Shown here in pieces: positions 45,894 through 54,816 of a stretch of 64,000 bases of DNA. A program made the translations under genes and the position numbers. Numbering within the stretch: the first letter of the stretch is position 1; the number at the start of each line of letters is the position of its first letter. The notes under the pieces are model-generated. The model was not told the DNA's origin, did not search any database, and saw nothing but the letters and a program-made list of their open reading frames with translations. Location of the stretch: assembly GCA_949878435.1 (NCBI GenBank), contig CATLAK010000004.1, positions 1 to 64,000 of the forward strand. Direction: 5' to 3'. The DNA is from an uncultured Lachnospiraceae bacterium. Lineage in GTDB: Bacteria > Bacillota > Clostridia > Lachnospirales > Lachnospiraceae.

Positions 45894-46001
45894 CAACTAT
45901 TCGCAAAACACAAGTTTAACGAATAGTTGGTAACTGCGGTGGATGAGGATGGATGGAATTTTATGGGGTTGGCGCAGTCCCTAACTAGTTCGTTAAACTT
46001 G
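45894..46001. repeat. Overlapping inverted repeats, possible structured RNA or MITE
   Basis: Two alternative dyads share sequence. One is CAACTATTCG (45894-45903) with CGAATAGTTG (45920-45929). The other has long arms, 45911-45938 and 45973-46001, whose outer 13 bases (CAAGTTTAACGAA/TTCGTTAAACTTG) are perfect and which match over most of 28. The loop is G-rich (GGTGGATGAGGATGGATGG). They are mutually exclusive, as in a switch, or mark a small inverted-repeat element. Confidence 0.55.
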
Positions 46002-46044
46002 GGGGAGGTTGGATGAACGGTGGATATGGTGATTTTGTAGTTTA

Positions 46045-46095
46045 AAATTGCGCGTTGGTTGACATAAAAAAATTATGTAAACCAACGCGCAATTT
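46045..46095. terminator. Long bidirectional terminator
   Basis: A 16-bp perfect stem (46045-46060 with 46080-46095), one mismatch and 5 more pairs (46062-46066 with 46074-46078) enclose a 7-base loop. T-rich tracts lie on both sides. It separates the converging genes at 45885 and 46134. Confidence 0.8.
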
Positions 46096-46133
46096 ATGTT
46101 TTTTAATCTTTCATTTCTTCATTTTTAGAAAGG

Positions 46134-46433
46134 TTAGAATTGTAATTTTTTAGGTTCTGGTTTCTTGGATCTATTAGATTTCTCTTCAGCTTCTACAGCT
46201 TCTTTTAAGAAGGCATCCTTTTCGATATAATCTAAGGAGCTATTGTATTTTGTTACATAGCTTGTGTAGCCATCCTGGTTGGGCGTGTTCCGGGAGGGGG
46301 AATCCTTTAGGTAATTTTTTCGGAAATTCCCTACGGCATCAATTTGGGTCTTTCTTCGTTTTCTAAATTTCAGATAAGTGTAAATATATATAATCGCTAA
46401 AAAAACGATGATAATAACTATTAATAACTTCAT
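46134..46433 (-). CDS. Small single-pass membrane protein
   Basis: This 99-residue protein has an N-terminal membrane helix (about 3-20), a basic stretch KFRKRRKTQ and a hydrophilic, charged C-terminal part. No domain is recognised. The start follows AAAGGTGATT. It is the last gene of a minus-strand run with dtd and the AI-2E transporter, but no functional link is apparent. Confidence 0.65.
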   Translation of the reverse strand: MKLLIVIIIVFLAIIYIYTYLKFRKRRKTQIDAVGNFRKNYLKDSPSRNTPNQDGYTSYVTKYNSSLDYIEKDAFLKEAVEAEEKSNRSKKPEPKKLQF

Positions 46434-46457
46434 AGAGCAATCACCTTTCTTTGCACT

Positions 46458-46916
46458 TTATTTTGACTTACATATTTGATCAGAATCTAATATGATGGTA
46501 AATGGTCCGTCATTGGTTAAAGATACGGTCATATGGCTTCCAAAACTGCCGTGTGCGACGTGCGGTACTTCTTCAGCGCATTTCCTGATGATATATTCAT
46601 ATAATTCATTGGCTGCCTCGGGGGAACCGGCATTTGTGAAGGAGGGACGGTTTCCTTTGCGGCAGTCTGCATATAAAGTGAATTGTGAAATAATTAACAA
46701 TTCGCCGTTTACACTTTGAATGTCAAGATTGGTCTTTCCGTTTTCATCGGAGAATATGCGCAGATGCAATAATTTGTGAATCATTTTATCTGCAATTTCC
46801 TGGGTATCAGAGTCACAGATTCCTGCTAAAACTACAAATCCGTTTTGGATAGCACCGATTATAGTTTCGTTTACAGATACCCTTGCACTAGTTACTCGCT
46901 GTATTACAAATCTCAC
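46458..46916 (-). CDS. dtd: D-aminoacyl-tRNA deacylase
   Basis: This 152-residue enzyme removes D-amino acids wrongly loaded on tRNA. It starts [15 protein letters not shown] and carries the [17 protein letters not shown] motif and the C-terminal Gly-Pro region ([10 protein letters not shown]). It starts at a GTG that overlaps the stop of the transporter gene (GTGA), so translation is coupled. The length is standard. Confidence 0.95.
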   Translation of the reverse strand: MRFVIQRVTSARVSVNETIIGAIQNGFVVLAGICDSDTQEIADKMIHKLLHLRIFSDENGKTNLDIQSVNGELLIISQFTLYADCRKGNRPSFTNAGSPEAANELYEYIIRKCAEEVPHVAHGSFGSHMTVSLTNDGPFTIILDSDQICKSK

Positions 46917-48307
46917 TGCTGCTGCTCTCTTTCTTTTATTTGGTCTTCCGTCTTGGGAGAATTGTCCGGTGGAAAATCATTGCCGCTATCAGCTTTGGGG
47001 GCAGATTTTTTTCTTCCCAGTTTAAAAAATGTACTCTTCTTGTCAACCGACTGAGGGATAAATACGGCGTTGTCGTCGATATATTCGACATTTTTGTATT
47101 TGGCAGTTTCTAAGGGCAGTCCCCGCTTTTTCAGCATACGGTTGATGATGCGGCGGGCAAGTGCGTATAGAACTGCAAAAAACGGAACACCTATAATCAT
47201 TCCTGGGATGCCCATGATACCGCCAAAAATCGTAATGGAAAAAATAACCCAGAATCCGGATAATCCGGTAGACTGTCCAAGTATCTTTGGACCGATAAAG
47301 TTGCCGTCTACCTGCTGCAGTATCAGAATGAAAATAATAAAGTAAACGCATTTCAATGGATTGACCATTAAAATCAGTATGGCGCTTGGCACAGCGCCTA
47401 AGTAAGGTCCAAAGAAAGGAATTACATTGGTGACGCCCACAATGACACTGATCAGCAATGCATAAGGCATCTGCATGATGCTTGTGCCGGCAAAGCATAT
47501 AACGCCGATGATAATGGAATCAATAATCTTGCCGCTGATAAAGCCGATAAAGGTATCACTTACAAAACGGATATCCTTTATGAACTGGTTGGCTGTTTTG
47601 GTCTCCAAAAAGGCAAATACAAGCTTTTTTGCCTGTCCGGCAAAGGTCTCCTTACTGTAAAGCACATAGACGGAAATAATGATGCCTATGATAAAATTCC
47701 ATAATACCTTTAAAACGCTGATCAAGCTTAAAGAGACCTGCTTTACAAGGGTTTCCATCTGCGGAACCAGATTGTTGTTTAAATAACTCATAAATTCTTC
47801 TGAATAGGTATCGAGAAACTGAATCACAAGTTTTTCGATGTCAGGATTATCCTCCAAAAACTTAGCTGACCAGGTTGTCAGATTTTGAATATAATATGGA
47901 AACTGATAGGAAATACTCCTGATGCTCTTGACAATATTGGGAATTAAAATAGAAAAAAAGCCATTAATGAGCATACCGACAATGAAAATCGTCAGTATGA
48001 TGGACAGCATCCGCATGTACTTTTTTTGCTTATGGGAAACCCGGCGGCTTCCATTTGCAGTAAAAATAGGCGTAAGGATGCGCTCTTCTATCCCGTTTAT
48101 CATGGGCGTCATAAGATAGGCAAATATAATCCCGTATAACACGGGGCTGATTACCTTAAATAAAGCATTTACCTGTGCCGAAAAACGATCTCCGTGAAAA
48201 ATTAAATAATAGAAACAAATAGATGCGGCAATGACCGTAAAAGCAGTTATGCCGATGCGGAAATATTTCTTATTAAACTGAATTTTCATATAAGTGGGGA
48301 AACCCAT
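46913..48307 (-). CDS. AI-2E family transporter
   Basis: This protein of about 464 residues has eight or so membrane helices in the AI-2E/TqsA/YdiK arrangement, with the [19 protein letters not shown] motif and a charged C-terminal tail. Family members export varied small solutes; the substrate is unknown. The start is uncertain: ATG at 48307 lies one base after AAGGAGG, 48289 lies 19 bases after it, and 48343 has no site. Confidence 0.85.
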   Translation of the reverse strand: MGFPTYMKIQFNKKYFRIGITAFTVIAASICFYYLIFHGDRFSAQVNALFKVISPVLYGIIFAYLMTPMINGIEERILTPIFTANGSRRVSHKQKKYMRMLSIILTIFIVGMLINGFFSILIPNIVKSIRSISYQFPYYIQNLTTWSAKFLEDNPDIEKLVIQFLDTYSEEFMSYLNNNLVPQMETLVKQVSLSLISVLKVLWNFIIGIIISVYVLYSKETFAGQAKKLVFAFLETKTANQFIKDIRFVSDTFIGFISGKIIDSIIIGVICFAGTSIMQMPYALLISVIVGVTNVIPFFGPYLGAVPSAILILMVNPLKCVYFIIFILILQQVDGNFIGPKILGQSTGLSGFWVIFSITIFGGIMGIPGMIIGVPFFAVLYALARRIINRMLKKRGLPLETAKYKNVEYIDDNAVFIPQSVDKKSTFFKLGRKKSAPKADSGNDFPPDNSPKTEDQIKEREQQQ

Positions 48308-48456
48308 GCCTCCTTGTAATAAATTATGTTCTGTCAATGACATTGCGGTCTAAACTACAACAATATTATAATCAGTATAACATTTTTTTCCGAAAGATAC
48401 TATGGCATAATCGTGAAATGTGTTAGAATTAAGTGGGTTTAAGAAAGGATGGTATT

Positions 48457-49188
48457 ATGACATTACAAAAAGTACTCAGTTATATCCGGCGTGCCGCGGA
48501 TGACTACCATATGATTGAATCCGGGGACAAGATTGCGGTAGGTATTTCTGGAGGAAAAGACAGCCTTACACTGCTCTATGGGCTTCACGGTCTTATGCGT
48601 TTTTATCCGAAACCATTTACCATTTGCGCAGTCACGGTTGATCTTGGATTTGATAATCTGAATCTGTCTAAAATCAAGGAATTATGTGCGCAGCTGGAAG
48701 TTCCATATACGATTGTTAATACGGATATAGCCAACATCATCTTTCATGAGAGGAAAGAAACCAATCCATGCTCCTTGTGTGCCAAAATGCGTAAGGGCGC
48801 TTTAAATGAGGCAATTAAAGCTGCTGGATGCAACAAGGTAGCCTATGCCCATCATAAGGATGACGTGGTGGAAACCATGCTTATGTCACTGATTTTTGAA
48901 GGCAGATTCCATACATTCAGCCCGGTCACTTATTTGGATCGCATGGACTTGACGGTAATCAGACCGCTTATGTACATGAATGAGGCTGATGTGATTGGAT
49001 TTATTAATAAATTTCAAGTGCCGGTAGTGAAAAGCCCCTGCCCTGCTGACGGGCATACCAAACGGGAATATGTAAAAGAACTTCTTAAAAAATTGAATCA
49101 GGAAAATCCCGGCGTAAAAGAAAGAATGTTTACCGCAATCCAAAACGGTAATATGGAAGGCTGGCGTAATTATTATGGAAAACAGTAA
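48457..49188 (+). CDS. TtcA-like tRNA thiolation protein
   Basis: This 243-residue protein is an ATP-binding PP-loop enzyme with SGGKDS (about 30-35), the cysteines CSLC in TNPCSLCAKMRKG, and a further KSPCPAD. These features match the TtcA/TtuA-like group that makes 2-thiocytidine or related thio-nucleosides in tRNA using an Fe-S cluster. The start at 48457 follows GAAAGGA. It overlaps the recombinase gene by 14 bases. Confidence 0.85.
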   Translation: MTLQKVLSYIRRAADDYHMIESGDKIAVGISGGKDSLTLLYGLHGLMRFYPKPFTICAVTVDLGFDNLNLSKIKELCAQLEVPYTIVNTDIANIIFHERKETNPCSLCAKMRKGALNEAIKAAGCNKVAYAHHKDDVVETMLMSLIFEGRFHTFSPVTYLDRMDLTVIRPLMYMNEADVIGFINKFQVPVVKSPCPADGHTKREYVKELLKKLNQENPGVKERMFTAIQNGNMEGWRNYYGKQ

Positions 49189-50227
49189 GAATTATCATGA
49201 CGAGCAAAACAATCTTAATACCTTAAAAATGCGGGAAGTGGTTTCCACACTGCCCTCTTTTAGCAAGCAGTTTTTCAGGGGGATACAGGAGTATACCTCC
49301 TCCCGCACCAGGCTTGCATATGCGTATGATCTCAGGGTGTTTTTTGAATTTATACACAGCAATAACAGCGTCTGTGCAAAGATGGACATCGTTGATTTTC
49401 CAATATCCATTTTAGATCAGATTGCAAGAGAGGATATTGAAGAATATCTTGATTATATCAGCTACTACATAAAAGATGGCAAAGAATACTCAAATAATGA
49501 AAGAGGGAAAAAGCGAAAACTTTCTGCACTGAAAAGTTTCTATAATTATTATTTTTGCGCGGAGCTTATAAAGACCAATCCGGCGGCACTCGTTCCTCTT
49601 CCTAAACAGCATGAAAAGGAAATTATCCGTCTTGATGCGGATGAAGTTGCTATTTTGCTCGATCAGGTGGAAGAAGGGGAAAATTTAACCAAAAATCAAC
49701 TGAAATATCATAATAAGACTAAGATCCGGGATATTGCCCTTCTTACGCTGTTATTAGGGACAGGCATCCGTGTTTCTGAATGTGTGGGTCTGGATATAAA
49801 TGACGTTGACTTTAAAAACAATGGAATTAAAATCCGAAGAAAAGGCGGATATGAAACAGTTGTATATTTCAGCGAAGAAGTCGCCGATGCGCTCAGTGAT
49901 TACCTTGAAAAAAGGTATCATATGATTCCCTTGGAGGGACATGAAAATGCCCTCTTTCTATCCATCCAGAATCGGAGAATTACCGTTCGGGCGGTGGAAA
50001 ATCTGGTAAAGAAATATGCATCCCATGTGACGGGACTTAAAAAAATCACTCCCCATAAACTCCGCAGTACTTATGGAACAGCCCTCTATCGCGAAACCGG
50101 CGATATTTATCTGGTTGCTGACGTTTTGGGGCACAAGGATGTCAACACCACCAGGAAGCACTATGCGGCGCTTGAGGATAACAGGCGCAGGATGGCGGCT
50201 AAGGCGGTGCATCTGCGCGAAAAATGA
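49175..50227 (+). CDS. Tyrosine recombinase (XerS-like)
   Basis: This 350-residue recombinase has an N-terminal SAM-like DNA-binding domain and a catalytic domain with all key residues: R199, K223, H294, R297, H320 and the nucleophile Y330. Length and layout resemble XerS, the single chromosome-dimer recombinase of streptococci, more than phage integrases, and no att site or phage gene is nearby. The start lies inside the ttcA-like gene with a weak binding site. Confidence 0.82.
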   Translation: MENSKNYHDEQNNLNTLKMREVVSTLPSFSKQFFRGIQEYTSSRTRLAYAYDLRVFFEFIHSNNSVCAKMDIVDFPISILDQIAREDIEEYLDYISYYIKDGKEYSNNERGKKRKLSALKSFYNYYFCAELIKTNPAALVPLPKQHEKEIIRLDADEVAILLDQVEEGENLTKNQLKYHNKTKIRDIALLTLLLGTGIRVSECVGLDINDVDFKNNGIKIRRKGGYETVVYFSEEVADALSDYLEKRYHMIPLEGHENALFLSIQNRRITVRAVENLVKKYASHVTGLKKITPHKLRSTYGTALYRETGDIYLVADVLGHKDVNTTRKHYAALEDNRRRMAAKAVHLREK

Positions 50228-50244
50228 TTGTGGGTAATGTGGGA

Positions 50245-50619
50245 TCAGCTTACAAAGTCTGCACTGTAATAAGGAAGAATCAGATGCTGCCCTGCTGTGA
50301 TTGTATCATCTGACAGCGTGTTAATGCGGATGACTTCCTTGATATAGTCATCATGGCTGTCATAGTACTGCGCTTCTCCGTATTGGCAGGCGTAATTCCA
50401 GAGGGTATCGCCGTCCTGTACGACAATGCTCTTATAGTATTTATACAATATCTCTTCATCATTTCCTTGCGCCTTAGTTTTGAAGCTAAAGAACAGGGAA
50501 GAAAAGGTGACTACAATTATAAAGGTAAGGATACAAATCAAAAAGCGTTGTCTAAGTTCCCTTCTTCTTTTAATTCGGTTATTTCTGATTCTGCGTTCGC
50601 TTGTTTTCGTATTCATCAT
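50245..50619 (-). CDS. LysM membrane protein, YneA-like SOS division inhibitor
   Basis: This 124-residue protein has a very basic N-terminus, one membrane helix (about 26-47) and a C-terminal LysM domain (about 64-118, VVQDGDTLWNYACQYG). The layout and the head-to-head arrangement with lexA match YneA, which delays division during DNA damage in Bacillus. The assignment rests on context and architecture. The start follows GGAGG, and SOS boxes lie directly upstream. Confidence 0.78.
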   Translation of the reverse strand: MMNTKTSERRIRNNRIKRRRELRQRFLICILTFIIVVTFSSLFFSFKTKAQGNDEEILYKYYKSIVVQDGDTLWNYACQYGEAQYYDSHDDYIKEVIRINTLSDDTITAGQHLILPYYSADFVS

Positions 50620-50647
50620 TGATTCCTCCGCACCAGAACGTGTGTTG

Positions 50648-50771
50648 CAAACGTTTGTTCTTATAACTGCATTATAGCGAACAAATATTCTGGTGTCAAT
50701 AGATTTGAATAAAAAATACGAACAAATATTTGGAATATATGTTTGTGTTTTTGCTTTTTGTGTGATATAAT
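50648..50771. promoter_or_regulatory. SOS control region between yneA-like gene and lexA
   Basis: One good LexA box (CGAAC-N4-GTTYG type) lies at 50648-50660, reading GAACAAACGTTTG on the minus strand. Three variants follow at 50688-50700, 50719-50732 and 50732-50745. CGAACAAATATT occurs twice. The lexA promoter is TTGTGT (50743-50748), 17 bases, TATAAT (50766-50771), with a box over its -35. A minus-strand TATAAT at 50686-50681 serves the divergent gene. Confidence 0.7.
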
Positions 50772-50849
50772 TTTTTTAACATCAATAGCAGCTTATTGAA
50801 ATAACGTTATGTGAAGCACAGGAACTGTATTTAAGGAAGGGGTACTTTT

Positions 50850-51467
50850 ATGGGATATGGAAAAATCAGCAGCAAGCAACAGGAAATTTTAGATTATATC
50901 AAAGAAGAAATATTAAAGAGAGGTTATCCGCCTGCAGTTCGGGAGATTTGCGAAGCTGTACACCTTAAATCCACCTCTTCTGTCCACTCTCATTTAGAAA
51001 CACTTGAAAAGAATGGTTATATCCGAAGAGATCCGACCAAACCCAGGGCAATAGAGATTTGTGACGATAGTTTTCAGATGGTCCGCACGGAAATGGTCAG
51101 CCTGCCTGTAATCGGACGTGTAGCCGCAGGCGAACCGATTCTTGCGGAAGCAAATATTGAAAGCTACTTTCCGGTTCCGGCAGAATTTGTTCCCCGCGGA
51201 GAATCGTTTATCTTAAATGTTAAAGGAGACTCCATGATCAATGCTGGCATCTTTAGCGGCGATCAGGTCTTTGTCAATTCCTGCAGCACTGCTAAAAACG
51301 GAGATATGGTGGTTGCGCTGATTGATGATTCCGCCACGGTGAAGACCTTTTATAAGGAAGACGGGCATATCCGTCTGCAGCCGGAAAATGACACGATGGA
51401 TCCCATCATTGTAGATGACTGCCAGATTTTGGGAAGAGTTTTTGGGGTGTTCAGAATCTTCCGCTGA
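50850..51467 (+). CDS. lexA: SOS repressor LexA
   Basis: This 205-residue repressor has an N-terminal winged helix ([23 protein letters not shown], cited in part), the self-cleavage site in VAAGEPI (near residue 91) and the catalytic dyad S128 (GDSM) and K165. It represses DNA-damage genes until RecA triggers cleavage. It starts behind AAGGAAGGGG and is preceded by its own boxes, giving autoregulation. Confidence 0.96.
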   Translation: MGYGKISSKQQEILDYIKEEILKRGYPPAVREICEAVHLKSTSSVHSHLETLEKNGYIRRDPTKPRAIEICDDSFQMVRTEMVSLPVIGRVAAGEPILAEANIESYFPVPAEFVPRGESFILNVKGDSMINAGIFSGDQVFVNSCSTAKNGDMVVALIDDSATVKTFYKEDGHIRLQPENDTMDPIIVDDCQILGRVFGVFRIFR

Positions 51468-51512
51468 AAACGAACGCCGCTACGCTTTGTGAGCCGGCTT
51501 ACCGTAATAAAA

Positions 51513-51555
51513 CCGGACAGAAGAAAGGCGATATCTTTACCTGTCTTCTGTCCGG
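51513..51555 (-). terminator. Terminator after the second cytidylate-kinase-like gene
   Basis: CCGGACAGAAGA (51513-51524) pairs perfectly with TCTTCTGTCCGG (51544-51555) around a 19-base loop. On the minus strand it is followed by TTTTATTA. It may also slow plus-strand transcripts from lexA. Confidence 0.7.
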
Positions 51556-51586
51556 CTGAATGATTGCTTGAGAATTTTGTACTGCT

Positions 51587-52210
51587 TTATTTAAAACGAA
51601 CATCAATATAAGAAATAATCTCTTCCACACATCGGTCATATCCTAATTTTGAACTGTTTAAGCATAAATCATAATTTCTGGCATCGGTCCATTCTCTTCC
51701 CGTATAATGCTTGTAGTAATCTGCTCTGTGTTTATCTGTCTTTAAGATAAATTTTTCCAGTTCTTTGGACGGCATACAATGCTTTTTAGCAGCCTGTTCC
51801 ATACAGTATTCATGCGGTGCATGGATGAAGACGCTGAGCACATTGTCATAATCCTTCAGTATAAAGTCGGCACAGCGCCCTACAATTACGCAGGATTCTT
51901 CAAGAGCAAGCTGTTTGATGATTTTTGCCTGATAATTGAACAGATTCTGGGTAGATACGAAGTCGTCGCTCTCCGGGGGAATCAGTTCCCCGTGATAGAC
52001 ACTATGTGCGACTTTAAAAAGTCTTGTACTCTTCAATTTCTCATCTGCATTGGCAAAGAGCGCTTCGTTGATTCCGCTGTCTTCCGAGGCAAGCTTCATA
52101 AGTTCCTTGTCGTAAAAATGGATACCCATCTTTTCGGCAAGCATTTTTCCTATGGTACGACCTCCGCTTCCGTATTCCCTTGCAATCGTAATAACAATCT
52201 TTTCCTTCAT
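51587..52210 (-). CDS. Cytidylate-kinase-like protein (second copy)
   Basis: This 207-residue protein is a paralogue of the gene at 45262, with the same length and layout: TIAREYGSGGRTIGKMLAE, CVIVGRCADFIL and a basic lid segment. The two differ in most of the middle region, so the duplication is old. It follows livF by 20 bases behind GGGGGTG and may be read with the liv operon. Its substrate is unknown. Confidence 0.85.
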   Translation of the reverse strand: MKEKIVITIAREYGSGGRTIGKMLAEKMGIHFYDKELMKLASEDSGINEALFANADEKLKSTRLFKVAHSVYHGELIPPESDDFVSTQNLFNYQAKIIKQLALEESCVIVGRCADFILKDYDNVLSVFIHAPHEYCMEQAAKKHCMPSKELEKFILKTDKHRADYYKHYTGREWTDARNYDLCLNSSKLGYDRCVEEIISYIDVRFK

Positions 52211-52230
52211 TTTAACACACCCCCATGATT

Positions 52231-52941
52231 TTATTCGCCCAGATAAGCCTTCTTGATGGAATCATTATTGAGCAGATCGTCTGCGTTTCCATTGAGAACA
52301 ATTTTGCCGGTCTCAAGTACGTATGCACGGTCTGAAATGGAAAGCGCCTTTTTGGCATTTTGCTCTACCAAAAGAACGGTGGTTCCGCCGGCGCTCACCT
52401 CCTTAATGATATCAAAGATTTCATTAACAAAAATAGGGGAAAGCCCCATGGACGGTTCGTCCATTAAAATAATGCGGGGATGGGACATAAGCGCCCTTCC
52501 CATGGCAAGCATCTGCTGTTCGCCTCCACTTAATGTGCCGGCAAGCTGGTTCTGCCGCTCTTCTAACCTTGGGAAACGTTTGTAGACTGTTTTTAAAGTC
52601 TCCTCAATCTCGTTTTTGTCCTTCCGGGTATAAGCGCCCATTTTCAGATTCTGAAGAACGGAAAGATTGGCAAACACTCGCCTTCCCTCCGGTACATGCG
52701 CCATCCCCATGGATACGATTTTATGTGCAGGCACTTTCGTGATATCTTTTCCGTCAAAAGAAACGCTTCCGTGTTTTGCTTCCAAAAGCCCCGTTATGGT
52801 GTGCAGAATGGTGGTCTTGCCAGCTCCGTTTGCACCGATCAGTGCGATGACTTCTCCTTCATTGACTTCAAAGGAAATTCCCTTGATTGCCTGAATCATC
52901 CCATAATATACTTCCAAATCCTTTATTTCAAGCATTGCCAT
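52231..52941 (-). CDS. livF: Branched-chain amino acid ABC transporter ATPase LivF
   Basis: This 236-residue ATPase has Walker A GANGAGKT, the signature LSGGEQQ and Walker B RIILMDEPSMGLSP. It is one of two ATPases powering uptake of branched-chain or related amino acids. The start at 52941 is ten bases after GGAGG; a longer frame to 53052 would cover the end of livG. It is the last transporter gene of the operon. Confidence 0.94.
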   Translation of the reverse strand: MAMLEIKDLEVYYGMIQAIKGISFEVNEGEVIALIGANGAGKTTILHTITGLLEAKHGSVSFDGKDITKVPAHKIVSMGMAHVPEGRRVFANLSVLQNLKMGAYTRKDKNEIEETLKTVYKRFPRLEERQNQLAGTLSGGEQQMLAMGRALMSHPRIILMDEPSMGLSPIFVNEIFDIIKEVSAGGTTVLLVEQNAKKALSISDRAYVLETGKIVLNGNADDLLNNDSIKKAYLGE

Positions 52942-52972
52942 AGCTTCATTTCCTCCATGCTCTATAATCGCC

Positions 52973-53734
52973 TTATTCGCCCAGATATGCCGTAATGACC
53001 TGAGGATCGTTGAGAACTGCGCTAGTCGCACCCTGCGCCAGTATACGACCAAAATTCAGCACAGTAAGTTCCTCACAAATGCCTGAAACCAGTTTCATAT
53101 CGTGCTCGATCAAGAGAATCGTCATATCAAAATTGTCTCTTACGAAACGGATGGTATCCATAAGTTCCATTGTTTCATTGGGATTCATGCCGGCAGCCGG
53201 TTCATCCAGCAAAAGGAGCTTTGGCTCTGTTGCCAGTGCCCTTGCGATTTCAAGCTTGCGCTGCTTTCCATAAGGAAGATTTGCTGCCAGGTAATCAGCC
53301 TCGCCGTCCAATTCAAAAACGTGCAATAATTCCATTGCCTTTTGGGTCATTGCTTTTTCCATTTTAAAGTAATTGGGCATTCTCAAAATACCTTCAATGG
53401 TAGAATATTTATAATGATTGTGAAGCCCCACCTTTACATTGTCGATGACACTAAGCTCTTTGAAAAGCCGGATATTCTGAAAGGTCCTGGCAATACCTGC
53501 TCTATTGATTTCTATGGTTTTTAAACCTGTAATATTCGTGCCGTCCAGTGTGATTACACCCTCGCTTGGTTTATACACACCCGTCAAAAGATTGAATACC
53601 GTTGTTTTGCCTGCTCCATTTGGTCCAATCAGACCATAGAGCTGCCCCTTTTTGATGGATACCTCGAAATCATCCACTGCACGAAGTCCGCCGAAGGAAA
53701 TGCCTAAATTTTTAACTTCCAATAATGCCGCCAT
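52973..53734 (-). CDS. livG: Branched-chain amino acid ABC transporter ATPase LivG
   Basis: This 253-residue ATPase has Walker A GPNGAGKT (about 37-44), the LivG-type signature LPYGKQRKLEIARAL and Walker B LLLLDEPAAGMNP, and ends ITAYLGE like LivF. It partners LivF on the cytoplasmic side. It begins just after livM behind AAGGAGGTG. Confidence 0.95.
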   Translation of the reverse strand: MAALLEVKNLGISFGGLRAVDDFEVSIKKGQLYGLIGPNGAGKTTVFNLLTGVYKPSEGVITLDGTNITGLKTIEINRAGIARTFQNIRLFKELSVIDNVKVGLHNHYKYSTIEGILRMPNYFKMEKAMTQKAMELLHVFELDGEADYLAANLPYGKQRKLEIARALATEPKLLLLDEPAAGMNPNETMELMDTIRFVRDNFDMTILLIEHDMKLVSGICEELTVLNFGRILAQGATSAVLNDPQVITAYLGE

Positions 53735-53735
53735 T

Positions 53736-54803
53736 TTACTGCACCTCCTTGTTCTTTCTGATCAATCTCTTTAAGGAATATTTTTCCCTTAAGTGGATAA
53801 ATTTAGGGCTCCAGTTAAACAGCATCATTGCAATCAGGATGATGGAGTATATAAGCATACGATAGTTGCTGAGCCCTCTAAGAAGTTCAGGAAGCAAGGT
53901 CAATATAACGGCTGAAATGATTGAGCCTCTTATATTTCCGATACCGCCTAATACTACGAATACAAGGATCATGATGGACATATTGTAACCAAAGTTCTTT
54001 GGGGTCGCCATAAGGCTGCTCAGATTATGGGCATACAATACGCCTGCCACGCCTGCCAGTGCCGCGGAAATGGAAAACGCCATCAATTTATACTTTGTAA
54101 TATTGATTCCTACAGATTCGGAAGCAATCAGATTGTCGCGAATAGACATGATTGCGCGTCCGTCTCTTGAATGGATTAGATTCAGGACAATAATCAATGT
54201 AAGAATGATTAAAATAATACCCATAGTGAAGGTCGCGTCCTTAGGAGTGCCTGTAATGCCCTGTGCGCCGTTGATAATCACCGTTCCGCCCTCTTCAAGT
54301 CCTAATGACAGGGAATCCTTCAAGGAAAAGTGAAAGCCTTTGCTGTCCTTTCCTATGTAAAGTACATTAATGATATTCTTAATGATCTCACCAAATGCAA
54401 GCGTGACGATAGCCAGGTAATCTCCCCGCAGCCTTAAAACAGGCATACCGATCAAAAAGCCAATGATACCTGCCGCTACTGCGCCAATCACGATGGCAAG
54501 GATGAAACGCAAAAGACTAAAGGTAATCACATCCTGCATACATTTTGAGAAGAAGGCTCCCGTAAAAGCGCCTACACACATAAAGCCTGCATGACCAAGG
54601 CTGAGTTCTCCAAGTATTCCCACAGTCAAATTCAGCGATACTGCAAGGATAACATAGACACATAAAGGTACCAAAAGTCCCTGCATCAGGCTGGAAACAT
54701 TTCCTGTACCAATCAATATCTGCATAATGAGATAGGCAAGGATGACCATGCCGTAGGTAAGGAGATTATCTTTTAATGATTTATTTATTTTAAACTTTTT
54801 CAT
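53736..54803 (-). CDS. livM: Branched-chain amino acid ABC transporter permease LivM
   Basis: This 355-residue permease has about nine membrane helices, the LivM segment GELSLGHAGFMCVGAF and the EAA-like loop SESVGINITKYKLMAF. The basic C-terminal tail RLIRKNKEVQ is cytoplasmic. It pairs with LivH to form the channel. It starts 13 bases after livH behind GGGAGG. Confidence 0.93.
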   Translation of the reverse strand: MKKFKINKSLKDNLLTYGMVILAYLIMQILIGTGNVSSLMQGLLVPLCVYVILAVSLNLTVGILGELSLGHAGFMCVGAFTGAFFSKCMQDVITFSLLRFILAIVIGAVAAGIIGFLIGMPVLRLRGDYLAIVTLAFGEIIKNIINVLYIGKDSKGFHFSLKDSLSLGLEEGGTVIINGAQGITGTPKDATFTMGIILIILTLIIVLNLIHSRDGRAIMSIRDNLIASESVGINITKYKLMAFSISAALAGVAGVLYAHNLSSLMATPKNFGYNMSIMILVFVVLGGIGNIRGSIISAVILTLLPELLRGLSNYRMLIYSIILIAMMLFNWSPKFIHLREKYSLKRLIRKNKEVQ

Positions 54804-54816
54804 TGTGCTGTCCTCC

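Noticed and set aside
45886..46133. A tRNA or other standard RNA gene between the converging genes
   Set aside because: The stems do not form a cloverleaf and no conserved tRNA loop sequences are present.
49175..50227. A prophage or integrative element anchored by the tyrosine recombinase
   Set aside because: Neighbours are housekeeping genes, there is no tRNA attachment site, and no phage or conjugation genes occur in the window.
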